Shown here: positions 1 to 6,732 of the stretch, in pieces
How the letters are laid out: every line of letters starts with the position of its first letter
Numbering within the stretch: the stretch's first letter is position 1
DNA from: JABDGR01 sp964561455
Lineage (GTDB): Bacteria > Verrucomicrobiota > Verrucomicrobiia > Opitutales > JABDGR01
Reading direction: 5' to 3'
Length of the DNA: 54,719 nt
Assembly: GCA_964561455.1 (NCBI GenBank)
Contig: CAZLPS010000021.1
Coordinates: forward strand, 1 to 54,719
Notes under the pieces: model-generated
What the model was told of the DNA's origin: nothing
The model's input: only the letters and a program-made list of their open reading frames with translations
Databases searched by the model: none
Program-made: the position numbers and the translations under genes

Positions 1-246
1 AAAGTGTAACCCATGTCCCTAGACGAAATGTTACCTATGTCCGGCTCGCACCGGCTCCAATTTGGGACTGCCGAAAGGGTCAGTTGTTCATTCTAGCGAT
101 CATGGCACCCCGCACTGTCGTATCGCCCCACTGAAACAGTTAACAACTGACCATGCCATGAGAATCCGAGAGGGTCAGGTTGTATTTTTTTGCCGTGCAT
201 TTGGCGAAGGAGAAGGTAAATTTGGGGGATCGCGCGCAAACTGCCA
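1..246. other. Gene-free left edge, probable insertion-element debris
   Basis: No convincing gene is present. Two 14-nt direct repeats of the form TGTNACCYATGTCC lie at 5-18 and 29-42, starting 24 nt apart. A perfect 11-bp inverted repeat (GGTCAGTTGTT) is at 78-88 and 142-152, and a related direct copy is at 173-183. Such ordered short repeats are typical of the ends of insertion elements. I infer that this is leftover IS-end DNA, but no transposase of that type lies in the window, so the family is not assigned. Confidence 0.3.
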
Positions 247-348
247 ATGAAGTTTCATGGAGCGGTCTACCAGGTGATCGACCGGGGCAACTATCGCAGG
301 GGCCGGAAGAGTGTTAATAGAGGGAATCACTTATTACACCATCTTTGA
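247..348 (+). pseudogene. N-terminal remnant of a REP-associated tyrosine transposase (Y1_Tnp/RAYT)
   Basis: The reading frame starting at ATG 247 gives 33 residues beginning MKFHGAVYQVIDRGNYRR. The pattern 'GA.Y.VI.RGN.R' is the usual start of the IS200-like, REP-associated tyrosine transposases, in which a family member continues for 200-300 residues with an HUH motif and a catalytic Tyr. Here the match stops after about 18 residues and the frame closes at TGA 346-348, so the element is a 5' fragment with no catalytic part. It sits head-on against the small RHH gene ending at 359. The family call rests on this short match only. Confidence 0.5.
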
Positions 349-358
349 CGGCAACAGT

Positions 359-550
359 CTATTTCGCGCGGCGGGCAGCGAGGAAATCCCGCAGCGCCCG
401 GCGCACAAAGCACCCCACGGAGATGCCTTCCTGGCGCGCTGCGCGCCTCACCGCCTCGAGTTGCGCCATGGAGATGCGGATGGATAATCTTTCTGTCAGC
501 ACGACGGCGATAAAAGACATTTCCCGGTAAAACGCAAATCCGCAAATCAT
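359..550 (-). CDS. Small ribbon-helix-helix (CopG-like) protein, orphan antitoxin-like
   Basis: The 63-residue product has the core 'LSIRISMAQLEAVRRAARQE' followed by 'GISVGCFVRRALRDFLAARR'. That is a beta-strand, helix, turn, helix layout expected of ribbon-helix-helix DNA-binding proteins, which act as dimers and often serve as antitoxins. I chose the ATG at 550 because GGAG lies about 10 nt upstream. A second ATG at 520 would remove ten residues outside the core. It begins 22 nt after the plsX stop and may be the last gene of that operon. No toxin gene is adjacent: downstream lies a transposase remnant on the other strand. A stand-alone regulator is equally possible. Confidence 0.6.
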   Translation of the reverse strand: MICGFAFYREMSFIAVVLTERLSIRISMAQLEAVRRAARQEGISVGCFVRRALRDFLAARRAK

Positions 551-572
551 GGTCTAAATTCTCCGGCAAAGC

Positions 573-1649
573 CTACCCGGCAATACCGGTTTTTGCGCCG
601 CCACTCAACTTGTCCAAATCCGCCCGGATCGCGCCGGTCAGGTCGTGCGCCAGCGCCTCGCCCGCGACGCGAATGGCCCCGGCGATGTAGGCGCGCTTGC
701 TGGAGCCGTGCGACTTGATGACCAAGCGGTTCAGGCCGAGGAGCGGCGCGCCACCCAGGGACTCGGGGTTCAATTCGCGTTTGACCGCGTTATAAGCGCC
801 ATTGGAGAGAAACGCCCCCGCCTGGCGGACCGGATTCATCATCAGTTCCTCCTTGAGAAAACTCTTGAGCATGTCGAAACACGACTCGAGCGTCTTCAGG
901 AGAATGTTTCCGGTGAAACCGTCGCACACCACGACGTCCACTTCATTGCGAAAAAGTTGAAAGCCCTCGACCGGGCCGCCGTAATTGAGCACGCCATTCG
1001 CGCCCTTCAGCAAGTCATGCGTTTGCAGCGTCTTTTCGTTGCCCTTGCCTTCTTCCGTGCCAATCGAGAGCAGCCCCACCCGCGGATTCTTAATGCCCAG
1101 CGCGCAATGCGCATACTCCTTGCCAAGCAGGGCATTGTGCAGCAGGTGCACCGGATCGGCATCCGGATTGGCCCCGGCGTCAATCAACACAAAGCGATGC
1201 CCGCGGCTGGGAATGACACTCGCCAGCGCTGGACGGCTGATGCCTTCCATCGGGCGCAGCCGCAATGTCCCGCCCGCCATCAAAGCGCCGGTGTTACCCT
1301 GGCTCAACACCGCCTGCGCGCGCCCTTCCTTGACCAGGTCAATGGCCCGCGCCATCGAGGAGTCCTTCTTCTGTTTCAGCGCCGCAATTGGCTTCTCATC
1401 CATGCCGATGACTTCGGAGGCATGGAAAATCTCCACCCGGTCGTCGCCGCGCATGTCCTCGTCACCCACGAGGCGCTCCAGCGTGGGGCGGTCGCCCACC
1501 AAAATGATGCGGGCGAGGGAATGGCCACGTTTCAGGGCCATTTTGACCCCCGCTACGACTTCGGCCGGGCCGTGGTCACCGCCCATGGCGTCAATCGCCA
1601 GGGTATGGCCGGATTTGCTGGGGGAGCTTGAGCCGGAATCTGCGCTCAC
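573..1649 (-). CDS. plsX: Phosphate acyltransferase PlsX
   Basis: PlsX converts acyl-ACP to acyl-phosphate, the donor used by PlsY in phospholipid synthesis. It is a soluble, membrane-associated enzyme. The diagnostic N-terminal motif 'AIDAMGGDHGP' occurs near residues 19-29. Conserved segments follow: 'ALKQKKDSSMARAIDLV', 'SQGNTGALMAGG', 'LIDAGANPDADP' and 'CDGFTGNILLKTLE'. At 358 residues it is slightly longer than usual because of a Ser-rich extension of about 15 residues before the Rossmann-like start. The start codon is GTG, and a later start is possible. It lies 53 nt downstream of rpmF, the classic rpmF-plsX arrangement, so co-transcription is likely. Confidence 0.97.
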   Translation of the reverse strand: MSADSGSSSPSKSGHTLAIDAMGGDHGPAEVVAGVKMALKRGHSLARIILVGDRPTLERLVGDEDMRGDDRVEIFHASEVIGMDEKPIAALKQKKDSSMARAIDLVKEGRAQAVLSQGNTGALMAGGTLRLRPMEGISRPALASVIPSRGHRFVLIDAGANPDADPVHLLHNALLGKEYAHCALGIKNPRVGLLSIGTEEGKGNEKTLQTHDLLKGANGVLNYGGPVEGFQLFRNEVDVVVCDGFTGNILLKTLESCFDMLKSFLKEELMMNPVRQAGAFLSNGAYNAVKRELNPESLGGAPLLGLNRLVIKSHGSSKRAYIAGAIRVAGEALAHDLTGAIRADLDKLSGGAKTGIAG

Positions 1650-1702
1650 AGCGAGGGGTAAAAGAGTTTTCGCTGCCGTCGTTAATCGCCGGACGCGGGA
1701 AG

Positions 1703-1882
1703 TTAGACCTCGACGTTCAGCACCTGCCGGCCGCGGTACATCCCGTTATTGGGATTGACGTGGTGGGGCAAAAACACCGTGCCGTCGGTGGGATCCTTGG
1801 CCACTTGCGGGGCCTTGAACCGGTTGGCGCCGCGCCGGAGGGCACTGCGCCGCTTGGATTGTTTGCGTTTCGGATTGGCCAT
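1703..1882 (-). CDS. rpmF: 50S ribosomal protein L32
   Basis: The 59-residue protein starts MANPKRKQSKRRSALRRG, the hallmark of bacterial L32, a small basic protein of the large ribosomal subunit. The frame is open upstream, but homology fixes the start at ATG 1882. The two Cys-x2-Cys pairs that bind zinc in many L32 proteins are missing: their places are taken by DPTD and NPNN, so this is the zinc-independent (C-minus) form. It precedes plsX by 53 nt and follows uppP by about 100 nt on the same strand. Confidence 0.96.
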   Translation of the reverse strand: MANPKRKQSKRRSALRRGANRFKAPQVAKDPTDGTVFLPHHVNPNNGMYRGRQVLNVEV

Positions 1883-1985
1883 GGTGTCAAAAAGTGGAAA
1901 TAAGAAGCCGCAAACGCGGGTTCGCGCCTGGGCAGAAGGGACAGCTTGCCCATCCTCCCCGGCCCGGTCAAGCCGGGAAAGTGCC

Positions 1986-3011
1986 TTACAAAACGGCCCA
2001 AATCGCCACCGCCGCCGCCAGCCGGTACCACGCAAATGCCCCGAGGCCATGTTTTGTCAGCCAGCCGACAAACCACTTCACCGCCACGAAGGCGGAAACC
2101 GTCGCCACCACTATACCCAACGCCAGCGGCCCCAATGGCAGCGCGGCCCGCAGCTCGGCATAATGCCCCACCGCCTTGTATCCCGAGGCCGCCGTCAGCG
2201 TCATCAACCCCAGCAGAAACGAAAATTCCGCCGCCCGCCCCGGACGCAGCCCCGCAAAATAACCGCCGACAATGGTGGTCATCGAGCGACTCATGCCCGG
2301 CCACAGCGAGGCAATCTGGCACAACCCGATGAACAACGCCTGCGGCCAGGACAATTCGTGCAGTTCGGGACCCGGCGCGGTCGGATCAGCGGGCTGGTTT
2401 TTCTTGCGCCAGTGTTCGGCCACCAGCATGGCCACCGCCCCAACCGCAAATGCCGCCGCCACGACGTGGTAAGTAAAAAGATGCGCGTCAATCCAATGCT
2501 CCAGGAGCAATCCCACGGCCGCTGAGGGAATAAAGGCAATAACGAGATTGCGCAACACCACCAGACCTTGCGGGTCCCGGCCCATGGCGCCGCGCAGGAG
2601 GCTCACGATCCGCCCCCAATAGAGAAAAAGCACCGCCAAAATCGCGCCGCCTTGAATGATGATATTGTAGTTGTCCACCGCGGCCTTGAGCGTCAGTGGT
2701 TTCGTTTCGCCATGGTGGGTGGTCAGGATGGGCTGGCCCTTTCCATCAGGCACCACGGCCTCCGCATCCAGTCCAAGTTCATGACTGGCGACGATTAAAT
2801 GTCCTGTCGAAGACACCGGCAAAAACTCGGTGATGCCCTCCACCACCCCCAGCATGGCCGCATCAGCATAGGAAACCTCATGCGGCGCAAGGGCGCCAGG
2901 CACCGGACTCACCGGTGCGTCGGCGGCGCGGGCCACGGGCCCAACACCGACCAGCAACAAGACTACAAGGGGAAAAATGCGTTGACGGTTAATCACGATG
3001 CCCGCAAACAT
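1986..3011 (-). CDS. uppP: Undecaprenyl-diphosphatase UppP (BacA family), with an N-terminal extension
   Basis: This integral membrane enzyme recycles undecaprenyl diphosphate for peptidoglycan synthesis. The first signature 'EGITEFLPVSSTGH' supplies Glu58, Glu62 and His71, with the spacing of Glu17, Glu21 and His30 of the E. coli enzyme. The second signature 'PGMSRSMTTI' contains the catalytic Arg region. About six more hydrophobic segments follow. At 341 residues it is some 70 longer than usual. About 50 residues precede the first conserved helix and begin with a signal-peptide-like stretch ending ARAADA. A hydrophilic insert (about residues 80-110) sits in the first periplasmic loop. It reads toward rpmF and may share its transcript. 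Confidence 0.93.
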   Translation of the reverse strand: MFAGIVINRQRIFPLVVLLLVGVGPVARAADAPVSPVPGALAPHEVSYADAAMLGVVEGITEFLPVSSTGHLIVASHELGLDAEAVVPDGKGQPILTTHHGETKPLTLKAAVDNYNIIIQGGAILAVLFLYWGRIVSLLRGAMGRDPQGLVVLRNLVIAFIPSAAVGLLLEHWIDAHLFTYHVVAAAFAVGAVAMLVAEHWRKKNQPADPTAPGPELHELSWPQALFIGLCQIASLWPGMSRSMTTIVGGYFAGLRPGRAAEFSFLLGLMTLTAASGYKAVGHYAELRAALPLGPLALGIVVATVSAFVAVKWFVGWLTKHGLGAFAWYRLAAAVAIWAVL

Positions 3012-3101
3012 TGTGCCCCCCGCGCCAAGCGCAAGGGAAAATTGCTTGTTCGCCCTCTCATGGGATTTTATTTACATCTTCATCCACCCCCACCCCATCC
3101 C

Positions 3102-4277
3102 ATGAAATATCGCCTCCTGCTTCCCATTTGCCTTTCCTTAACGCTTGCCGCCCATGCGGAGCTCGCCGTTTCCACCAATGATGCCCACATGGTCTTGATC
3201 AACGGCGTCAATATGCCCGTTAAGGATGCCCCGCCCGACACCCTGGCCATCATTGACCTCGCCGTCTCGCCGCCCAAGCTTGTGGCGGAAATTGACGTGC
3301 CCGGCAGCGTCATCGGGCCCCCATTTAGCGTCGCCGTCACGCCCGACGAAAGCCTCGCGCTGGTCACGGCTTGCATGAAGGTGGACCCCGCCGACCCCAC
3401 CAAATCCACCGAGGACAACCGCTTGAGCGTCGTGGATTTGAAAGCCCGGCCCCCGCGCCTCCTCACCACCATGGCCGTCGGCAAAGGCCCCGCCGGCATG
3501 ACCATAAACCGCGAGGGAAATCTGGCCATGGTCGCCAATCGCGGCGATGGGTCAATTTCCGCTTTTACCATCAAAGGTCAGACCGTCACGAAGGTGGAAA
3601 CCCTCTCTATTGGCAATGCTGCCTCCGCGCTCGGCATGGTGGCCATCACGCCAGACAGCAAGCACGCCCTCGTCTCCTTTGACGGTGAAAACCGCATCGT
3701 GGTCTTGAATATTGACCTTCCGGCTCTGTTGAGCGGCACCGTCACCAAGGCGCCTCCCATCACGCTCGCCGGTCGCGACCTCAAAAGTGGCATCCGGCCT
3801 TATGGCATGAATATCACGAAAGACGGCCACTACGCCGTCGTCGGGAACGTCGGCAATGGCAACGGCGATACCGATACCGTCGGTTTGATTGACCTCGCTG
3901 CCCAGCCCGCCCGCGTCGTGGACCTCGCCCCCGTACCCCAAACTCCGGAAGGCATTAAACTTTCCCCGGATGGCACCATTTGCGCCGTCCTCTCCATGGA
4001 CGGCAGCAATCAAGCTCCCGGCACGCCCTTCTACCACGACCACGGCCAACTCCTGCTCTTCCGCCTCAGCAACGGGAAGTTCACCCCACTGGCCCATGCG
4101 CTGACGGGGCATATGGCGGAAGGCGTCGCCTTTTCCGCCGACGGTAAAACCATCCTCGTCGGCAACATGGTCGAGAAAAACATTCAAGTATTCTCCTGGG
4201 ACGGAAAAAATCTGCGCGACACCGGTGTCGCCATTCCCCTAAAGGCTGGCTCCGCGGCAATTGCCACGGCGCAGTAG
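3102..4277 (+). CDS. Secreted YncE/YVTN-type beta-propeller repeat protein
   Basis: The 391-residue protein starts with a clear Sec signal peptide (MKYRLLLPICLSLTLAAHAE). The start at ATG 3102 was chosen for this reason, although the frame is open 300 nt further upstream. The mature part consists of propeller blades with phrases such as 'FSVAVTPDESLALVTA', 'GMTINREGNLAMVANRGDGSISAF', 'GMVAITPDSKHALVSF' and 'GVAFSADGKTILVGN', the YVTN/lactonase-like pattern. Such proteins are usually periplasmic or extracellular and often lack an identified substrate. It is divergent from uppP with a 90-bp gap. No catalytic site can be assigned. Confidence 0.85.
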   Translation: MKYRLLLPICLSLTLAAHAELAVSTNDAHMVLINGVNMPVKDAPPDTLAIIDLAVSPPKLVAEIDVPGSVIGPPFSVAVTPDESLALVTACMKVDPADPTKSTEDNRLSVVDLKARPPRLLTTMAVGKGPAGMTINREGNLAMVANRGDGSISAFTIKGQTVTKVETLSIGNAASALGMVAITPDSKHALVSFDGENRIVVLNIDLPALLSGTVTKAPPITLAGRDLKSGIRPYGMNITKDGHYAVVGNVGNGNGDTDTVGLIDLAAQPARVVDLAPVPQTPEGIKLSPDGTICAVLSMDGSNQAPGTPFYHDHGQLLLFRLSNGKFTPLAHALTGHMAEGVAFSADGKTILVGNMVEKNIQVFSWDGKNLRDTGVAIPLKAGSAAIATAQ

Positions 4278-4286
4278 TAGATACCT

Positions 4287-4414
4287 GTTTCGAGTTTGGA
4301 GTTTTGGGTTTCGCGTAAAATGCGTCATCCTGAAAGACACCTCCGCTTCCATTTATAACTCCAGCATTCCGCTCAGGTTCCAATTCAAAACCCAAAACCC
4401 GAAATGCGAAACTA
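4287..4414. repeat. Pair of 7-bp-period arrays in inverted orientation
   Basis: The first array, 4287-4314, has four units of the form GTTTNGN (GTTTCGA, GTTTGGA, GTTTTGG, GTTTCGC). The second, 4387-4414, has AAAACCC twice, then GAAATGC and GAAACTA, and is the reverse complement in character. The arms flank about 72 nt and could pair. The segment from 4387 to about 4431 is nearly repeated at 8551-8600, where one extra 7-nt unit is present. Confidence 0.75.
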
Positions 4415-4508
4415 TTTGGTCGCCGCCGGGCCGGTGAATCATTCCTTCCTGCGCTACGGCAATTTGGCCCACGGTTTTACGCGCATCCGCTGCGCCGATT
4501 GGATTTAG
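4404..4508 (+). pseudogene. Fragment resembling the zinc-binding N-terminus of IS91-type transposases
   Basis: The frame from ATG 4404 encodes 34 residues containing 'FLRYGNLAHGFTRIRCADW'. IS91/IS801-family transposases have a similar 'FL.CG.L..GF.R..C..C' stretch in their N-terminal zinc-binding domain. Here the first Cys is Tyr and the last is Trp, and the frame ends at TAG 4506-4508. I read it as a decayed fragment. No other part of a transposase is nearby. The match is short, so chance similarity cannot be excluded. Confidence 0.4.
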
Positions 4509-4530
4509 CCCGGCAAATAGTACTACTGGC

Positions 4531-4620
4531 TTAAGCCCCGCAGGGGCGAAAGAATTTAACCCAGCATTTTAATGCTGGGCAGCCGTAAATTATTATCCTT
4601 GAGTCCCGCAAGGACGAAAG
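4531..4620. repeat. REP/BIME-like palindrome cluster
   Basis: A GCCCC-gca-GGGGC hairpin (4535-4547) is followed by a 9-bp hairpin CCCAGCATT-tt-AATGCTGGG (4560-4579) and a degenerate GTCCC/GGAC copy (4603-4615). The same order of elements is found at 53067-53253. No gene is present here. Confidence 0.7.
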
Positions 4621-4626
4621 AAACCC

Positions 4627-4812
4627 TCATTCACCCAGTTGGCCCTCGTCATAAGCCAGGCCATGCTTTTTCAAAAACGCCGCCCACTCCTCCTCGTCTT
4701 CGACGGCGATCCAGCCCCACCCGACGACGAACCGGTCTTCTGGCGGGACGAAAGCGATAGAGGCGACCAAGGCGACAGAAGCGACTGAGGGGCGGTACCA
4801 AATGACAGCGTC
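4627..4812 (-). other. Open segment that reads like a C-terminal gene fragment
   Basis: A 61-codon open stretch without an ATG ends at TGA 4627-4629. It reads '...DRFVVGWGWIAVED' followed by 'EEEWAAFLKKHGLAY' and ends 'DEGQLGE'. Its composition (Trp, acidic and Lys residues) is more protein-like than the shadow frames. Its upstream end runs through a 9-bp repeat array. A diverged copy seems to exist near 6180-6260, but there the frame is interrupted. I do not recognise a family. It may be a gene remnant or part of the repeat. Confidence 0.3.
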
Positions 4813-5062
4813 TCACCACCGAGACGCCGGCGGAGCCTTGCCGGCCGCCGCACAAATACCCTTGCGGGCCAAACTCAATCGGCTCATTTTACGAGCCAAG
4901 ATGCCGCCACGCAGACAAACGGCCCGGCCCCAATTCAAAATTCGTCATTCAAAATTCGAATTTTATGCCCCCTCATCAACCGCTTTTCTCTGGGGGGCTT
5001 AAAGGGGCACTTTCCGACCTGCCTCCTAACCCTCACCTCCAAAACCAGGCAACCCCTAAAAG
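4752..5062 (+). repeat. Duplicated leader, copy A (includes a 9-bp array)
   Basis: Copy A matches copy B (6268-6548) in order. It has a 9-bp-period array RAGCGAYNG (4752-4787, four units), a small GTCTC...GAGAC hairpin, the block CAAATACCCTTGCGGG, a block around CGGCTCATTTT, then AAGATG, and finally GGGGCTTAA with the region after it. Copy A contains a heptamer array (4933-4960) where copy B has unrelated sequence. Each copy leads into a paralogous secreted-protein gene, which points to duplication of leader plus gene. Confidence 0.65.
4933..4960 (+). repeat. 7-bp-period array just before a start codon
   Basis: Four units in register (ATTCAAA, ATTCGTC, ATTCAAA, ATTCGAA) end 4 nt before the ATG at 4965. 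The corresponding place in the related leader at 6268-6548 lacks the array. Confidence 0.75.
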
Positions 5063-6152
5063 GTGGGTTGCTTTCAGTTCGATTCTTATCATGGCAATCG
5101 TCGTTCCTTGGTCCCATGCGCAGGATTCCAAGGTCGAAAATAGCGCAATTCCCCCAAGCAATTCCGCACCGGTACTCGCAACATCGAGCATCCCTTCGCC
5201 GCTGCCCTTGCCTCCACCCCCTCCGCCAGTCCCGCCATCGACGGTTCGCGAGTACACCCCCGAGCAGACCCCGGCATTTACTATTGCTGAAAACAAACGG
5301 AAGGCTGTCACCGGAGCGGATACGGCGACGAGCCGACTGCAGGCTCTAGCAGCACAATTGGATGCAGCGCTGGCTGCGCTCAGGCAGACTCCTCCCGAAA
5401 CGATAAGATATTTTATTAAGACCACGGCGGACATACTTCAAGCGAAGGCAGACGTCGCAAGCGGTTTAGATTATGTTAAGGCCCATCCAGAGGGTAATTC
5501 ATTGGCGTTGCATCCGCATGATTCAAAATTCGATGGCCAAATTAAACCCCCATGGATACGGCCTTGGTCTGCGATTCTTGATCCAGACGGGGCTCCAAAT
5601 TTGTTTGTCGTGGAACAACTCCTCACCAAAGGGCTCGACGAGTTTGTGGGCAATCCATATGATGGTCGCCCCATCCTTGGGGACATCGGCGGCAGCCGTG
5701 ACCGCATCGTGCGTGCGGTCGTTGCAGCCTGGGTGGACTTGGCGGTGAATTATCGCGAATTTCGCCCTCCCAACCCTGCAATTCAACGATCAGAAGGATC
5801 ACTGCCTAACACAGTTTTATCAGCCAATGCCCTGACGAATGGATCGGCTAATTCTGGCACAATTGCTGGCTCCGTGAAAACCGTCGATGGCAAGCCCCTT
5901 GCTGATGCGTTAATTTCGGTCAAGGTTGTGGGTTCGCTTGATGCCAATTTCATTGATGCGGGCCTTTTATTACCGGCGACCATCTCGGACGAACATGGCG
6001 ATTTTGTGATTACGAATCTGCCTCCTGGTTTTTATTCGGTTGCGAGCACCAATCGAGTTGTCGTTGAGGTCAAGGCTGGGGTCGAAACCAAATTGCCTGG
6101 ACTCATCAAACAAATGCCCGCGCCACCACCGCGGGGGCGCGTGGGCGGCTGA
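4965..6152 (+). CDS. Secreted protein with one carboxypeptidase-regulatory-like domain
   Basis: The 395-residue product has a hydrophobic export segment around residues 34-50 ('FSSILIMAIVVPWSHAQ') after an unusually long N-terminal lead, so the true start may lie downstream. I kept ATG 4965 because the heptamer array ends 4 nt before it, as at other genes here. A Pro-rich linker follows (about residues 75-95), then an Ala/Leu-rich probably helical region. The last 110 residues form a carboxypeptidase-regulatory-like beta-sandwich ('GTIAGSVKTVDGKPLADALI', 'DEHGDFVITNLPPGFYSV'). It is a shorter paralog of the next gene. The role is unknown: such domains are usually structural modules of extracellular proteins. 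Confidence 0.75.
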   Translation: MPPHQPLFSGGLKGALSDLPPNPHLQNQATPKRWVAFSSILIMAIVVPWSHAQDSKVENSAIPPSNSAPVLATSSIPSPLPLPPPPPPVPPSTVREYTPEQTPAFTIAENKRKAVTGADTATSRLQALAAQLDAALAALRQTPPETIRYFIKTTADILQAKADVASGLDYVKAHPEGNSLALHPHDSKFDGQIKPPWIRPWSAILDPDGAPNLFVVEQLLTKGLDEFVGNPYDGRPILGDIGGSRDRIVRAVVAAWVDLAVNYREFRPPNPAIQRSEGSLPNTVLSANALTNGSANSGTIAGSVKTVDGKPLADALISVKVVGSLDANFIDAGLLLPATISDEHGDFVITNLPPGFYSVASTNRVVVEVKAGVETKLPGLIKQMPAPPPRGRVGG

Positions 6153-6267
6153 CAATGAAACGAAGACGAAGGGGGCTGGCTTTTCATGTTAACTTCGTAG
6201 CCACCGTTTTCGTCATCGACTCTAATCCCCGCCCCGCACGATGAGGAATCCTGCTTATGGCTCAATC

Positions 6268-6548
6268 CAGGCGACTGAGGCGAATGAGGCGACAGAAGCG
6301 ACGGTGGTTCGACCCCCCAAATCAGCGTCTCACCAGGCATGAGACGGTGGTAGAACTCTGTCAGTTGCCAAACAAATACCCTTGCGGGTAAAACTCAAAC
6401 GGCTCATTTTGGCAGGTAAGATGACGTCAGATTTTCAGTGTCCCCATCTCACCCGCCAGTTGGATTCTTGGAGGGGGCTTAAGGAGGCAATTTCTGACTT
6501 TTTTCTTAACCCCCTCGTCCAATCCGAGGCGACGCCGATAAGGCGATT
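6268..6548 (+). repeat. Duplicated leader, copy B (includes a 9-bp array)
   Basis: This copy carries four 9-nt units (AGGCGACTG, AGGCGAATG, AGGCGACAG, AAGCGACGG; 6269-6304), the GTCTC...GAGAC hairpin, CAAATACCCTTGCGGG, CGGCTCATTTT and the GGGGCTTAA block shared with copy A. It lies upstream of the larger paralog and lacks the heptamer array. Confidence 0.65.
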
Positions 6549-6565
6549 TCCTGCTACCAGAGCGT

Positions 6566-6700
6566 TTTTGATTTACTTGGAAACATCGGAAAGGCGTCGC
6601 GCAAGCACAAGCCCTACAAGGCTGCCCTTGCGGCAGCTTGTAGGGCGCGCGCTTGCGCTGCGCCTAGTTTGCGTCATTCAAAATCGAAAATGCTCGAGCA
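6566..6700 (+). repeat. Dispersed nested-palindrome repeat, copy 1
   Basis: The core is a stable hairpin with arms GCCCTACAAG-GCTGCC and GGCAGC-TTGTAGGGC around a 5-nt loop. It is enclosed by a second inverted pair (GCGCAAGC / GCTTGCGC). Flanks ACATCGGAAAGGC on the left and GTTTGCGT...CAAAATCG on the right are shared with a more degenerate copy at about 53315-53432. It runs up to the probable start of the following gene. Confidence 0.65.
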
Positions 6701-6732
6701 AAGCAGCGCAAATTTTTCGCCGAAGTGGGTTC

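Noticed and set aside
645..1631. Long open frame antisense to plsX (328 codons)
   Set aside because: The opposite frame encodes unmistakable PlsX. The antisense translation is His/Arg/Gln-rich without any family pattern, as expected for GC-rich shadow frames.
4414..4440. Short minus-strand ending GPAATK-stop that resembles the EPAAAK-stop end of the TPR protein
   Set aside because: The frame is closed by a TGA seven codons upstream. The similarity comes from the shared DNA block described with the heptamer arrays.
4752..5062. Cyclic-di-GMP or other known riboswitch in the duplicated leader
   Set aside because: I compared the conserved blocks by eye with the c-di-GMP-I pattern and found no match to its core. 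No other known aptamer was recognised.
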